A stretch of 64,000 bases of DNA from Lactuca virosa (lineage: Eukaryota > Streptophyta > Magnoliopsida > Asterales > Asteraceae): NCBI GenBank assembly GCA_928212115.1, contig CAKMRJ010003334.1, positions 103,637,937-103,701,936 of the forward strand. The letters are read 5' to 3'. The stretch's first letter is position 1, and each line of letters begins with the position of its first letter. Of the stretch, positions 45,323 through 57,879 are shown in pieces. The notes beneath the pieces were generated by a model. It saw nothing but the letters and a program-made list of their open reading frames with translations. It ran no database searches and was not told the DNA's origin. The position numbers were made by a program, and so were the translations under genes.

Positions 45323-47429
45323 TTGGTTTGAGGGATTCGGACACACTCTCGGGTGTGTCTGAACTCAAACTAAGGACTTGGTATGAAAAAGTTCAAAAGT
45401 AAAACCATTTTATAAAAAGGAGTTTGAAAAGAATTTGAAAAGAGAAAAGAACTTTGAAAAGAACAAGGTGTGTGATGCGTGCAATCAACCGAGCTCAAGT
45501 AAGTTTTCCCAAGATACCCATACATGTTATGTTATGATATGATATGATTATGAGAACTACATGCTAGATTAGGGCTAAGGATCTAGGAGGATGCCTTACA
45601 TGCCTATTGTATGTGCTTGTAGACTTGCATGCTAGTACTGATCAGTCAGTAATAGGATAGCCTGTTTAGGTTATGCCTGATTGTATGAGCCTTTGAATTG
45701 CATGTACAGATTCCTGATTAGAGGATAAAATGATTTGATTGGAATATGATGTTTAGATTTTCCATTGTCTGAATGCTGTTTGCTTTGTGCTTTGTGGGAC
45801 TCTTAGTGATGTGAGTTAGCTACTAAGTGAATATGCTAAGTCACATGGGATACAGGCCGAATAATCTCAGAGTGATGGACTTGCACAGCTCTTGTCTGAG
45901 TCCAACCGTTCTAGGGATGGGTCTTTTACTCGAAGGATTATCTGATCTCTGTTACTTGTGGCTATATTCATGAGGTAGCTAGTTGACTATAGTGAGAAGT
46001 CTTCCAACAGCTGAGGACTGGGTGAGTACGGGAACCTAGGAAAGCCTAGGATATGTTTCAGTGGGTTAGTAGTGAGGCTCAGTGAGACTTGGGTGTACCA
46101 GTTTGAGGAAGTGACTTGGAGGATTCGGGAGGATCGCTGAGGAAAGTATGGATAGGTGTGGAAGGTAGTATTGGGCCCGTACTAATGAAAGCACAGGATC
46201 CATACTCGAATCGGTGAGAGTCTTGGAGAATCTAAGAAGCTTCAGGGAAGAGTTTGTGACCCAGTTTGGGGACAGAGGATGTTCCAGTTGTTGCAGCTTA
46301 GCCATTGGCAAGTGAGTTAGTGAGCGTGGCAGGGTGTCAGACCCTGAAGGATATGATTTCCAAGAAGTTGCAGATGCGAGATCGATTTGGAGCACCCTGG
46401 AAAGAGAGGGTTGTGCCAGGTGCGTATAGTAGAGGGTCCCGGGAAGAGACCCATGACTTATGATTATCGGGTGAAAGGCCAGTAGGGCCTGAGTCAGTGC
46501 AGCACGTACAGGACAGTGCACAAGAGAGTTTGTCGCTCCAAGGGTTTAGGCTACTACAGGGTAGCGGGGTTGGTCATGTCAGCAGAAGGTGATCAGTATT
46601 CCTCCAGATGTTGCGGGTATGTCATCTTCTATTGCTATTAGGTGGATGTTTGGAATATGTATCGCCTTGGAATTTTGAGTGAGTTTGGATAAGTCAGATC
46701 TCGAGTCGGTTTTCTGCTAGTGTCTGGGTTATCAAGGATCATATATGCCATCCTGCATGTCGAAAAGTCCTTGATGAACCCATAGAAGGACGCATCTTGC
46801 GGAGTGGGTTCCGCACGTACCGTTATTATTTCGGATATTTGTCGGGATCTATGCAGGAGTATTATTTAGAGGATACCCGGTCAGGATTAGAGTGATAGTT
46901 CTCCAGTGAAGTCAGCGTTCAGGGGTTCTATCATTGTTCAGGTGTGGTCGACAATTGTCTATGGATGAACTTTGGAGTTCAAGGCACTACCGTTGTTAGG
47001 GAAGGACTGGTAGCATGAAGATAGTGGAGTCTGTTGCGGGTGATAGGTTCATAAGTGGTTGGTCATCGGATGTTCAAGAGAATTGCTTTTCTCGCATGGT
47101 TTCTATTTGGTCAGAGTTCAATAGCGCTGCGAGATTGGAAGTGGGAACGAGGATTCATCAGCCAGAGTGAAGATTAAGGCCTTCAGTGGGCATCATGGGA
47201 GATGGATTGAGGTGTCACACTGGATCAGATTTCAAGAGTACTCATCAAGATTTCCGAGGATGGGAGATCTCAAGGTTTAATCGATGATTAAACGCTAGCA
47301 TTGGCAGACACAGGTTGTCATCAGTGGGATATTAGAAAGCGAGAAGGATTGGGAATCCTTCAATTCTCATGTACCGTGAAGACTTAGTCGAATCTAAGTG
47401 GGGGAGTGACTTTTTGTAAAGTTCCCTAA
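45323..47429 (+). other. Leader and decayed gag region
   Basis: No long plus-strand frame. The leader is closely related to the inverted one at 37021-37687. The hairpin copy D is at 46147-46204; a gag start would be expected near 46300 but no ATG frame survives. A minus-strand frame across 46066-46521 is a shadow also present in the inverted copy. Confidence 0.55.
46147..46204 (+). other. Conserved two-stem hairpin, copy D
   Basis: Same sequence as copy C apart from one inner base (TACTAAT for TACTACT); outer arms TATGGAT and ATCCATA. Confidence 0.7.
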
Positions 47430-47870
47430 ATGTGAGTCTGGTTGCACGAGGTGCAATCTCTTGGGCACCTTGTCAACCAGAAGGGTATTCTGGGCGATCC
47501 GGCCAAGATAAAGGCCGTGATGCAGTGGGAGATTCCGAGGTCTCCATCCGAGATTCGGAGTTTCCTGGGTATAGCGGGTTATTACCGGAGATTTATTCGA
47601 GACTTCTCTGAGATTGAGGTCCCCTTTGACCCGACTGACCAAGAAATCGGTGGCCTTTCGTTGGGGACCTGAGCAGCAGGCAGCCTTCGAGACTCTCAGA
47701 CAGCGGTTGTGCGAGGCACCGATTCTCACCCTGCCATAGGGTGTAGATGATTTCATGGTTTACTGTGACGCTTTGATCACGGGCATGGGTGCGGTACTGA
47801 TACAGTGGGGTCACGTGATAGCAGGTTCCGGGAACCAGGTTAGAGTTCCGATTAGGACTCAAGTTCAGTG
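47430..47870 (+). pseudogene. Remnant of Gypsy RT thumb and RNase H
   Basis: Reads HEVQSLGHLVNQKGIL, then a FLGIAGYYRRFIRDFSEIE stretch, then after a frameshift near 47625 the start of RNase H (FRWGPEQQAAFETL-like, VYCDALITGMGAVL). The RT catalytic part is missing. Only about 140 codons of pol remain, between non-coding blocks. Confidence 0.78.
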
Positions 47871-47914
47871 GTGTGTTAGGCCGAGTGCGTGTTCGGCCCG
47901 ATTTGGAAAGTGTT

Positions 47915-48300
47915 GGAAGACTACGGGGGTAGCCGTAGCATTCACTAGCAGTCAGATAGTGTTAGAGTGTTGTAAGTATGCGGGTGTAGCCGTAGCATTA
48001 ACTAGCAGTCAGATAGTATTAGAGTGTTGTAAGTATGTGGGTGTAGCCGTAGCATTCACTAGCAGCTAGATAGTGAGAGAGTGTTGTAAGACTGCGGGGG
48101 TAGCCGTAGCATTCACTAATAGTCAGTTGGCATGGAAAGTGCTGTAAGACTGCGGGGGTAGCCGTAGCATTCACTAATAGTCAGTTAGCATGGAAAGTGT
48201 TGTAAGACTGCGGGGGGTAGCCGTAGCATTCACTAGGGGTCAGATAGCGATAGAGTGTCGTGAGACTGCGGGTGTAGCCGTAGCATTCACTAGGTAGATG
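47915..48300 (+). repeat. 58-bp minisatellite, about seven units
   Basis: Units contain GTAGCCGTAGCATTCACTAG and GTGTTGTAAGACTGCGGG. This is the reverse complement of the array at 32202-32772. Confidence 0.82.
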
Positions 48301-49307
48301 GCATGAGCGTGTTGTTAGAACGCGGAAGGAACAATAGTACCCACCAGTTCGGGTGTAGCAGTAAGGATATGGAAATCCACGTATTGGATTTCAGAATCAC
48401 CCAGACGGATTAGATCTGGTTGAGCCAGTGATAAGACTGTAGGAATGCCCCTATAGTTATGAGATCAGGGAAGAATGGACTGCGTAAGGTCATTTGGTAT
48501 ATTAGGCTACCATTGGTCGGGTAGCAATCACCTTTAGCCTTGAATTCGGTAATGCCAGGATTCGACACATGGATCCGATCGGTTGTATTATGAGGTTGTT
48601 AGAGCCACAATGGCATGATAACTAGTGGCAACTAGTTCAGAGAAGGATTTCGTTCAGGAGTCGTGTGAGGCGACTAAGTGGGAGTCCTTTGGCTCCGCAG
48701 CCGGGCCGGAACCCGGTAAATTCAGATGACTGACGGATGAATTGAGACCAGGAAGGTCTCGATAGATTTTGGAAAGCAGCCATGTGGCAACATACTGCTT
48801 CAGGCATTTCAGTGTTCGGGCAGTTTCAACGACTGAGCAGTATTAGTATTTGTGTTTTGGGTTGCAAGTTCGGACGGAATAACAGATTGTTTGGGTTATG
48901 CTAAGTCAATCACAGTGGTATTATATGAGCTTAGGCCGAGTATAAGTGACCGACAGAGATAATTGGGTCTGTGATTTCCGTTTTCTAGTGGGAGCCTCAG
49001 GTTATCAGTAGTTGAGTAGTCAGTTGAGGGATAAACAGACTAGATTCAACGATAATGATTCAGTATGAGTGGTCTATTAGGGATTCAAATCATCTCGAGA
49101 CAGCAGACTTCAGACGGAGTGGACGAGATCTGGTTGCAAGGAATTCGTTCACCTGCGGATTTTAGGGCTTTACGAGGATTGGTCATGGCTACCCTGGGAA
49201 GGCTAGGGTGTGCCAAGGTTGGTGACCATGCTACTAGAGTAGCTGGGCGAGTAAGGAATGGTAAGGAATTATTTCGAGGACGAAATTTAATTTAAGTGTG
49301 GGAGAGT
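48301..49307 (+). other. Non-coding 3' interior with polypurine tract
   Basis: No recognisable protein. It ends ATTTCGAGGACGAAATTT and then GTGTGGGAGAGT directly before the 3' LTR, as in functional Gypsy elements. Confidence 0.55.
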
Positions 49308-52300
49308 TGTAACACCCTGTTTATTTATTAAATAAATAAACAAATTAATGAATGAATAATAGCCCTAAAATAAATAACTATATATCAAATGATGGTCTCG
49401 TAGAGCTAATTGTCACACTTTAAGAGATTGGGGGTTAAAAGTGTAAAATTCGGACTTAATTTGTAAGTATTATGGAAGGCAGGGACTAAATTGTAACTTC
49501 TTTGACTTCATTTGAAGGGATTTTAGAGGCTTAGGGGATGTATTGTAAATTAGGGGTTTTATTTTGTAAGGAATTATGGAAGGGAGGGCTGAAATGTAAG
49601 TTTTGGATTTCATTTGAAAGAGAATTGAAGGGCAGAGACTAATTCTGTCATTATGGTTCAAAGTTTTAAGGGAGCGGGTATATATGGTGTTAGCAACCAG
49701 CAAACCCTAACCCTAAGCGCCCTAATCCTCCAGCCGCCACCTTCTTTGCGTAGCCGCCACTCCCATCGGCTCTTCTTGTTCCGATCAACCAAAGACCGTC
49801 GAGACCACTGCTGCCGGTGACGTCGTGAGTGGCTTGGAGGGCCACTGAGACCGGAGATAGAGATGCGAACGATGAAGGGTGGGCTGCCAAGACCATAATA
49901 ACACCGGAGCTTGCTTTTCTTCTCCATTTCTTCTTCGATGGTGTCTATCGGGTGTCGGTTGGTCGGGGCCGCCTCTCCGTGTTTCCTCTTCTTCTTCCAC
50001 CAAGTCCGATGACAAAGCTGTAACTACAAGACCGACGACCTGCTGCTCCCGTGGACCGGTCGGACTGTTGTGTTCTCCTCCGCCTTCTAGCCATCACGAC
50101 ACCGCCGCTGCTAGCCACTACTGTTGTCACTCCCGTTGACGTGCTTCGGGATCTCAGGCGACGATTGAGTGTGTGTGATACCTTGCTGTCACCGGAAAAA
50201 TGGCTCGTGAGGACCTCCTTTTGTTAGGTGTTGCTGCTTGCCGCCGTATTGTTCTCTGCCACCATCAACCACCGTGTGTGGGGCGGCTGTGGGATACATT
50301 TTGGGTGTGTGCGTGTTGTTCCGATGGAGTGAAGGGTGGAGTATTCGTTGGCCTGGAAACACCCAAGAAAAGCCACCGCCACCACCGTAAGGTGGTGGCT
50401 GCCACCATCTGCCGCCGCCGGCCACCACTAGGTGGCTGTGTGTGTGTGTGTGTTTATTTGTTTAGTGTGTGTTATTTTTATATTTAGCATTGTAAAATGT
50501 AAATTACAGCTTGGAATAATAAAAGAAATTGAAAACCACCACCTTAGGGTGGTGGCTGCCGCCACCGACCGCCGTGTCGGGTGGCGGTGTGCCTTGTTGG
50601 ATAGTGACTAGTTTGGGGTGTTTGGATAAGGGACTAAAACCCTAGTGGGCCTTGTAAGCCCTAATGGGCCCAATGGAGCCTAATGGGCTTAATAAACCCT
50701 AATGGGCCCAATGAAGCTTAATGGACCTAAAAGCCCAAACAGATGACTAATGAGTCTAATGAACCTTAATTGATCAAAAGACATATCAATTAGGCCTATT
50801 GGGCTAAGATGGGGTTGGAAACCCTAATTAGGGTTTAGAAAACCCTAATATTGGATTTATGGGCTTGGACTTATTGGGACCCACTTTTGGGCCATTGGAA
50901 TGGAATTGTGTGATTAAGCCCAATCACACCATATGACTTATTTAGAAGAATGATGGACTTAATGGATTAAGTCTTTAATGGGTTAAGTGAGAAACACTTA
51001 ACCCTAATCGTCATTTTATGTGAAAACCCTAATTTTTACTTGGGTTTATTGTTGGGCCTTTCTATTGGGCCTTGATGATTGGGTTATTAATGGGCCATCC
51101 AAAGTCAAGAAATTGGACTAGAATACTTTAATGGGCCTAGGGTAAGGCCCATATAAGGGGTTTGCGGCCAATTTGGAAAATTGGGCCATAGATGGGCCAC
51201 AGTTTGGGCCTTAATGATTATATGATGTTGGGCCTTATGGTAAGACCTTGTAAAGGTTTGGGCCCAATTTGGAAAATTGGGCCATATGTTGGGCTGTGAC
51301 TCATAGTTGACTTTTGGGCCTATGGATTGGGCCTTGGGCTTGAATAAAGCCAAGCATGGGGTAATGTAGTAATGACCCAAGAACGTACTTATGATTATGT
51401 AGTGGAAACCAATTATTAATTAGGTGATGTTTGTTATTGACAGTTCGAGAATCTGTCATCCAGCAGCTGGGGTTGAGCCTGCGGGACTTCAGCAGTGTGG
51501 GATTGTGTCTACGGGACTTCAGCAGTGTGAGGTGAGTTACCTTTTAGTAGCGGTGGGTCTACGACCACAATGCCGACCCACCAGTAGGAGTTGTATGTTA
51601 GATGATTGTCTTTGTGATATTCATCTAGGTTTGCTACTACCTGATATGTTATATGCTGGCATGATATGTTATATGTGATAGTGGTAGTAGGGGGAGAATA
51701 GTCCCCAAGTTCGGTTGGTAGGACCGAAGGGTAGGTCGGACACCCCAGATACGTCTGACAGTATGTTATGATATGTTTATATGCTGGCATGATATGTTAT
51801 ATGTAGTAGTGGTAGTAGGAGAGGAATAGTCCCCAAGTTCGGTTGTTAGGACTAAAGGGTAGTTCGGACACCCCAGATATGTCTGATAGTATGTTTATGT
51901 TATGATATATGTGATAGTAGCAGTAGGGGGTGGAATAGTCCCTGAGGTTCGGTTGTTAGGACCGATGGGTAGGTCAGCACCCCAGAACGGTTTGACACGG
52001 GTATGTCAGCACCCCAGAACGGCTTGACACGGGTAGGTCAGGGTAGGTCAGCACCCCAGAATGGCTTGACATGGGTAGGTCGGCACCCCAGAATGGTCGT
52101 ACCGGGTAGGTCGGGCACCCCAGAGTTGCCCGACAGTATGTAGGTTATATGATTGTATGGTATGTGGTACGATGGGGGAACTCACTAAGCTTCATGCTTA
52201 CGGTTTACAGTTTTGGTTTCAGGTACTCGTTTTCAAAGGAAAGGAGTCGGCTTGATCGCAGCGCATCACACTATGTTTTCCGCACATGAGATCTTTGGGA

Positions 52301-52452
52301 TTACACTCTGATATGGTTTTATGATAATATGTTTTGATTACTGACACTTTGGTTTGACACGAGATATGGTTATGAATGTTTTTATACTGATGGTTTTATG
52401 TAATAACTTATTTAAAAATGAAATTTTTGGCATTGATTTTTGGGATGTTACA
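49308..52452 (+). repeat. 3' LTR (3145 bp), expanded
   Basis: Near-identical to 42557-45306 but about 400 bp longer because of a tandem expansion at about 51680-52140. The conserved box is at 52179-52201. Confidence 0.87.
51680..52140 (+). repeat. Expanded tandem cassette in the 3' LTR
   Basis: Three ~105-bp units with GAATAGTCCCCAAGTTCGG, then about five ~32-bp units with GGTAGGTCAGCACCCCAGAA. The 5' LTR has only one of each (about 44915-45000), so the array grew or shrank after insertion or during reverse transcription. Confidence 0.8.
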
Positions 52453-53138
52453 AGTTGGGACCAAAAAGAAACAACAAAAGGCCCAAACATGGGATCTATC
52501 AAATAAACCATAAAGATATGAACTTTATACCTTTAGATGGTGGAGAAGAGAGCCAAACTTCTAGATCCAATCCTTGCTTCAAGCTTCCAAGCTTCTTGAT
52601 GCACTTCTCCTTCCTCTAACACACCAAGAACACACTTTAGGGCTCTCAATCTCACTTTAGGAGGCTAGGGTTTTGCAAGAACGGATCTAAGACTTTGGAG
52701 GCTGAAAAGGTGGGAATAAATGAGCCATAAGGATGCTTAAATACCCCACAAACCCTAAAACTTAGGATTTCCTTCAGACACGAGTACACCCTACTTTCAT
52801 ACGTGTATGCCTAGCGTACTAGGGCACGCCCTAATATGCTCAACATACCCACATGTACGCTTAGCGTACTCCTCCTGGCTCCAAAATTACAAACTTTCCA
52901 TTAGGGCTTCCCATGACTACTTCCGTCCAATCCAAAGGCCAAAATAACATACATTAAAAACCAAGGGATGAATTTATAAATACCTGAATTCTCGGGATGT
53001 TACATTTTCACTTCTAAATTTCTAAACTTGATACTAACTAATGATATGAATATTCCTTGATGGTTTAACTATATATATCATTTTTTATTTATTTACTTTA
53101 TAATTTAAGAATCTAGTTTTAAATTTTAGGATGTTACA

Positions 53139-56100
53139 TATATTTAGATATGTGTGTGAGTTTTCCATTTTAAAAAAGCATAAGATGTACTCCAAATCCT
53201 TTATGTTGTTGGTTGTCATTAAAGTGCATATATGATTTTAGTAAATTCTATTCTTTGGTGAGATCAAAACCATAGTCATCACATTCATCCTAATTGGAGC
53301 TATTATGTAATCATTGGTGGTTTACTTTAATTGCATGTTATTATTACATAGAAGCACTTTGGATCTTTATGACTACATAGTGTACAAACCATTCAACGAC
53401 CATAATTTAGTATGAAACATCTATTTTCTTATTTATTTCATTTTTCTTATTTAATATAATGTTTTTATTTAAATATTTTGGTGCTCAGTTTTGTATTATG
53501 TTGTGAAAATATCCACGACCCTCCCTACACCATGCTATAGCTAACATTTCATTCCTTATTGGTTCAGGTATTGCAATATTAAGCTTGAGGATTTCTTGAT
53601 GTAATAGATTAATATTTCCATCATTTTATCTTTTTATGATTAATGAACATTGACTTTTAATTATTATCCCTGTAAGAAGAGGAATAAGCCATTCAAAGAT
53701 AAAGAAAGTGGAAAGGGTGTACTTTGTGGGAATTGTAAATCATAGATAACATTCGACAATGTTATGGTTAATGTATCTAAAGCTCAATGATATAACATGT
53801 TTGTTTTTACAATGTTCAATAAATATGCATATATCACGCATTAACCATATTATGAAGTCTCATCACAAAACCCTCAGATTTTGTCCACTAGGAAAGAACT
53901 CAGACCTTCTCTTCAACTCATTCGTGGCAAGAGGTACCCTGTTTCTCGAATCTTGGATTATATATGATTGTTTATGATTTTAATATATTATCAAACACAC
54001 CATATGGAATATGGAGATGAAATATCAAAAATTCAACAAGACTAACAAATCTTCCTCGTGATAACATAAAATTTGTTGAAAGACCAACTTAACTACATTT
54101 GAAGCTCATAAAGCATGTGCAGTTCGCCCGATCACCTCTGCAAGTGTCAATCCTAATTTTAGAGATGCACATGTCTGGAATACATTCTAATATGCATCAC
54201 ATTATGAAAGATTACAACACATTTTCCAATTAACGATCATTTTTTACTTTTGTCATTGTATGTTTGCCAATTAAAGTATTTTTTTAAAGAGGAATACTAG
54301 TTTCATTAGTTAAATCTGTTTGGCTTGCAGATGCTATTGATGATCTAACACCACTAAATACAAGTAGACAAATGGATGTTCATCTAGCATAGAGTAAAGG
54401 GCATAAGTGGATTGGTTTATGCAGTGATTATTGTATTAGTACTATTATGTCGTAGGTTTTAAGGGAATTGGTAGCACCTGGTTTCATGTAGATGCTCTTA
54501 TCAAGACAACATATTAAAAACTAAACAAACATATACTTTTAAGGGAACTTCTACATGACACATACAACAGGTTAATATTTGTCTTGGTTGGATACTTCAG
54601 TTGGAGAATCTAGAAATGGAAAATTTATACATCAAATCGATATAATTTTTTTGTTGGAGACTTATACTTTAAATTCCTTGTAATTTTTTTTTTCCTTTTT
54701 TCAGTTTTTTATAATTTTAAAACTATATATCATGTCATCCAATTTTGTCGTTTTTTGACTTTTTGGTATTGGTTGAACCAGTTGAATCGTCCAAGTGGAG
54801 CTACTCAATTGTGTTTTATATTTCATTATGTATCTTTAATTAGGTTTATGTTTACATCTAATATGATATGTTATATCTCAGAAGTACAGGAGGCAGTTTC
54901 AGAATCTTCAGATGATTGACACTTTAGAGAAAATGATAAAAAAATGTTGATGATGATGAATCTGAAACAAGAACTTAACCCAAACTTTGAAGATTTCATG
55001 GGACATCATCAAAATGGTAAAAAAAAAAATGTATGAAAGTACACTAGTGGATTTTTAAAAATATAGTGCTCTTACTAAGAAAACATTGAAATATAAAGTT
55101 TTACAGAAAAAATGAAAGAAATGTTATGATAACTGAATAAATGAAAATACAAAGCTATATTTCTGAAACATTTTGCATCGGTCATGTATATATTTCTATA
55201 TTTTAGTCTAGCTTTATCAAATAGTCAAAGTAATTAAGTCAAAGTAATTAAGTCGCAAGATGTTTCATAAATATAATAAATAGCATTGCTATTTTGTGAT
55301 AGGATTTATAATACATTGTCATTTTTTACATAATAGATGGAACATGAAGACGATGTAAATTTGTGATTGGCTTAAGGTTAAAATGTCATATATCTTTTTC
55401 ACAAGGCCATTTAATAGTCATCATAAAGGTTTTGATAATAAAATGTGATCAAAATAAAAACTATATGTCATTTGAAGATTTTTTTGTTCTCTATTGTTGA
55501 ATTATAGTAGTTGAAAATTTTGAGTTTTGATTGAATGCAAATGTATTTTCATTATTATTCGGCCTGCACGACATTTTATGACTGATCATCTTCGTGTTTA
55601 TTCTCACTATTTTTAATCAAGCATAATCATCCGCTTAAATTTTCCTTTATTCAAAAACACTAATTAACAATACATGTCATTTTTATTAAAAAATTTTACT
55701 CATACCCGATACAACCCACCGAAATGAAACACATTGCTATCTAAAAAGTAAAAACTACTTGTCGAAAGGACCACATAAGTATAAAACTATAAATATGTTG
55801 AAAAATATCTATACTATTTATTAACCATTAACAGTGTATTACGTAAGTTATAACCTAATTTTTCTAACGTAAGAAAATAATTATGATGGTAGTGTATATG
55901 TTAATATCATTTAAACAAAGATATTGCATATTATGATAGAAAACATGAGTTTGACAACTAATACCAAATTATTAAACTTTATATTTAATTTTATTTATTT
56001 CGCTATATATATTTATTTAAAGAATGAATATCAGTCACAAATATAACTATCAAACTTATCAAATATTTTATTAAAACATAGAATACAAGTAAATAGTTGA

Positions 56101-56150
56101 TATGATGATACCAACTTACATAATCTTTGTTCTTATCTATATATTTTGCT
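53139..56150. other. AT-rich intergenic region, no clear gene
   Basis: Very AT-rich with many stops. Around 54330-54420 a plus-strand stretch (DAIDDLTPLNTSRQMDVHLA) weakly resembles the OB-fold start of plant RPA1-like proteins that are often carried by Helitrons. This is a low-confidence observation. Nothing else recognised. Confidence 0.4.
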
Positions 56151-56158
56151 TGGGTATC

Positions 56159-56245
56159 GGCCCATGAGATTTGGAAGTGGGTTTTAATATCGGCCCAACT
56201 TATCTACAAACCAGTGTACAAAACCCTAAACACCTTAACCCTAAA
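56159..56245 (+). promoter_or_regulatory. Promoter motifs of the L13a gene: site II and telo-box
   Basis: Two GGCCCA words (56159-56164, 56192-56197; site II class, TGGGCC on the other strand) precede AAACCCTAA (telo-box, 56221-56229) and a second AACCCTAAA (56238-56246). This pair is characteristic of plant ribosomal protein promoters and links expression to growth. Confidence 0.75.
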
Positions 56246-56324
56246 TACAACACATACATTCCTCCTCGCAGCGATTCTAGAGACGGAGGCGTAGGGATTG
56301 AGAGAAAGCAAGAGAGCTGAGAAA

Positions 56325-57570
56325 ATGGTGTCAGGATCGGGAATATGCGCAAAGGAGGTGGTTGTTGATGCTCGCCATCACATGCTTGGCCGGTTATCGT
56401 CGATTCTGGCTAAAGAACTTCTCAACGGCCAGAGAGTCACCGTCGTTAGATGTGAAGAAATCTGTCTTTCCGGCGGCCTTGTTCGTCAGAAAATGAAATA
56501 CCTCCGTTTTCTTCGTAAGCGTATGAACACCAAGCCGTCTCACGGTCCTATCCATTTCCGTGCCCCTTCTAAGATCCTCTGGCGTACCATCCGGGGGTAA
56601 ACTGTTCTAATCATACACATTTATGTCTACATATCTGTTTGTTTACTTGTACATCACAATCACAAACTTTCCAAAAACAGTTATGGTATTGTGTCTCCCT
56701 TAGTTTGAACCAATGCGTATCCACTCTTCTCAAATTGATTAAGTTGTCTGTGATAATCAGAAATCAATCTAACTAGCACTCACTATATTAGTGAACTTGA
56801 CTGGAACATTGCTTATTTTTTGTGATCTGAATGGAAGAATATAAGGTTGATTAGAAAGATCAGTTACAAATGATTAGCTTTTGCATATTATCATATGGTA
56901 CATCGTTGTGTTGTCTTATGTGATAATTCTGTTGCCGAACAATTTGATTTTTTGTTGTTTTTTTGGATTGGTATTCTTTGTTACCATTGTTCTGAGCTTC
57001 TTGTTGTATTTGCAGGATGATTCCACACAAGACTAAGCGTGGAGCTGCTGCTCTTGCAAGGTTGAAGGTTTATGAAGGGGTTCCTACTCCTTACAACAGG
57101 AAGAAGAGAATGGTCATCCCTGATGCTCTCAAGTTAGTACCTTTATCAGTTCTATATCTACTGTTTTTATATGTTTCTGGATTTTTTCCTGAATGGAAGA
57201 TTTTTCTCTCAAAATAAAATTGCAGGGTTTTAAGGTTAACAGCTGGACATAAGTACTGCTTATTGGGCCGTTTATCTTCTGAGGTTGGATGGAATCACTA
57301 TGAAACCATCAAGGTGAACTTACATGCTTCCTTATTTATTAATAGCATTGTTTTATTTCATGGTGTATTTGTTTAAACACTGTTTCAGATAGTAATTGAT
57401 TTGTTTATCTTGTGGTGTTATTGCAGGATCTTGAGAAGAAGAGGAAGGAAAAGGCTCAAGTGGTGTATGAGAGGAAGAAGCAGATTAATAAACTGCGCGC
57501 AAAGGCAGAGAAGGCTGCAGCTGAGAAACTTGGGCCACAACTTGAGATCCTTGCCCCTGTTACCTACTAA
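56325..57570 (+). CDS. RPL13A: 60S ribosomal protein L13a (uL13), four exons
   Basis: Exons 56325-56596, 57016-57132, 57226-57313 and 57427-57570, all with GT-AG introns in frame, give 206 codons plus stop, the usual plant length. Residues 1-20 read MVSGSGICAKEVVVDARHHM. Family landmarks follow: GRLSSILAKELLNGQ, CEEICLSGG, RFLRKRMNTKPSHGPIHFRA, MIPHKTKRGAAALARLK and LLGRLSSEVGWNHY, then a Lys/Arg/Ala-rich C-terminal helix. The start is the first ATG in good context (GAAAATGG). Role: a structural protein of the large cytosolic ribosomal subunit (universal family uL13) that binds 25S rRNA. Promoter motifs upstream fit a growth-regulated housekeeping gene. No defect is visible. Confidence 0.97.
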
Positions 57571-57879
57571 AGGTTTTGATCTTAGTTTCTGTCTAGGAAT
57601 TTTTGTGTTTGATGCTGGAGACTATTTATATCTTTATTTGCAATATGAGAATTTATCGTTTCAGATTTAATTTTGTGGAATCAAATGTTTTTGTTCAAAT
57701 TTATGATACTTGGTTTTGCAAAAAAAAATTGAGGACATCTTAAAATCTTGTGCTTCTGGTGCTCTATAGTTCTGATTGGAATGCATGAACTCTAGGCATT
57801 TTGGTTTAAACTTTGAATTGCTCTGGTCTTTGGCTGGCCTTTTTTTGTCATGATATGGTCTTGATCGGACAAACGAATG
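57571..57879 (+). other. 3' untranslated and downstream region of RPL13A
   Basis: Non-coding, T-rich; possible polyadenylation signals are not unique. Nothing else seen. Confidence 0.5.

Larger units (their letters stand above)
42557..52452 (+). mobile_element. LTR retrotransposon (Gypsy), mostly non-coding
   Basis: LTRs 42557-45306 and 49308-52452, a Met-like primer site CGGTATTAGAGCC at 45310, and a purine tract GTGTGGGAGAG (49296-49306). Flanking words ATTTG and AGTTG match at four of five positions. The 4-kb interior has only a small RT/RNase H remnant, a minisatellite and leader sequence with the hairpin. A strongly reduced, non-autonomous element. Confidence 0.85.
41133..53004 (-). repeat. 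Solo LTR (~2.0 kb) split by a full element
   Basis: Ends TGTAACATCC and GGGATGTTACA with perfect TTTTC duplications (41128-41132, 53005-53009). The parts are 41133-42556 and 52453-53004. It has GTACGC/GCGTAC phrases (42157-42270, 52795-52870), a tandem theme of GACCGCC..GGGCCTTC units (41420-41545) and the conserved box at 41328-41350. Confidence 0.82.
36619..53138 (-). mobile_element. Minus-strand Gypsy element, 3' truncated, heavily nested
   Basis: Gag start (36865 down to 36619), leader with the hairpin (36963-37020), primer site (39817-39829) and 5' LTR (39833-41132 plus 53010-53138). The leader is split by DNA transposons (37688-39690) and the LTR is split by a solo LTR (41133-53004). 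It is the inverted relative of the element at 42557. Confidence 0.8.
39833..53138 (-). repeat. 5' LTR of the inverted element, split
   Basis: Two parts, 39833-41132 and 53010-53138, together about 1.43 kb. They begin TGTAACATCCC and end AGGATGTTACA. A solo LTR inserted at TTTTC separates them. The part at 40270-40470 has a tandem theme with core GCCACCTCCTGGTCTT; the conserved box is at 40051-40073. Confidence 0.8.

Noticed and set aside
46066..46521. Minus-strand 151-codon frame, related to one at 36805-37161
   Set aside because: It is antisense to a retroelement leader and covers the hairpin; similarity comes from shared element ancestry.
56298..56324. Upstream start for RPL13A at a TTG
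   Set aside because: Not an ATG; the ATG at 56325 gives the exact family N-terminus MVSGSG.
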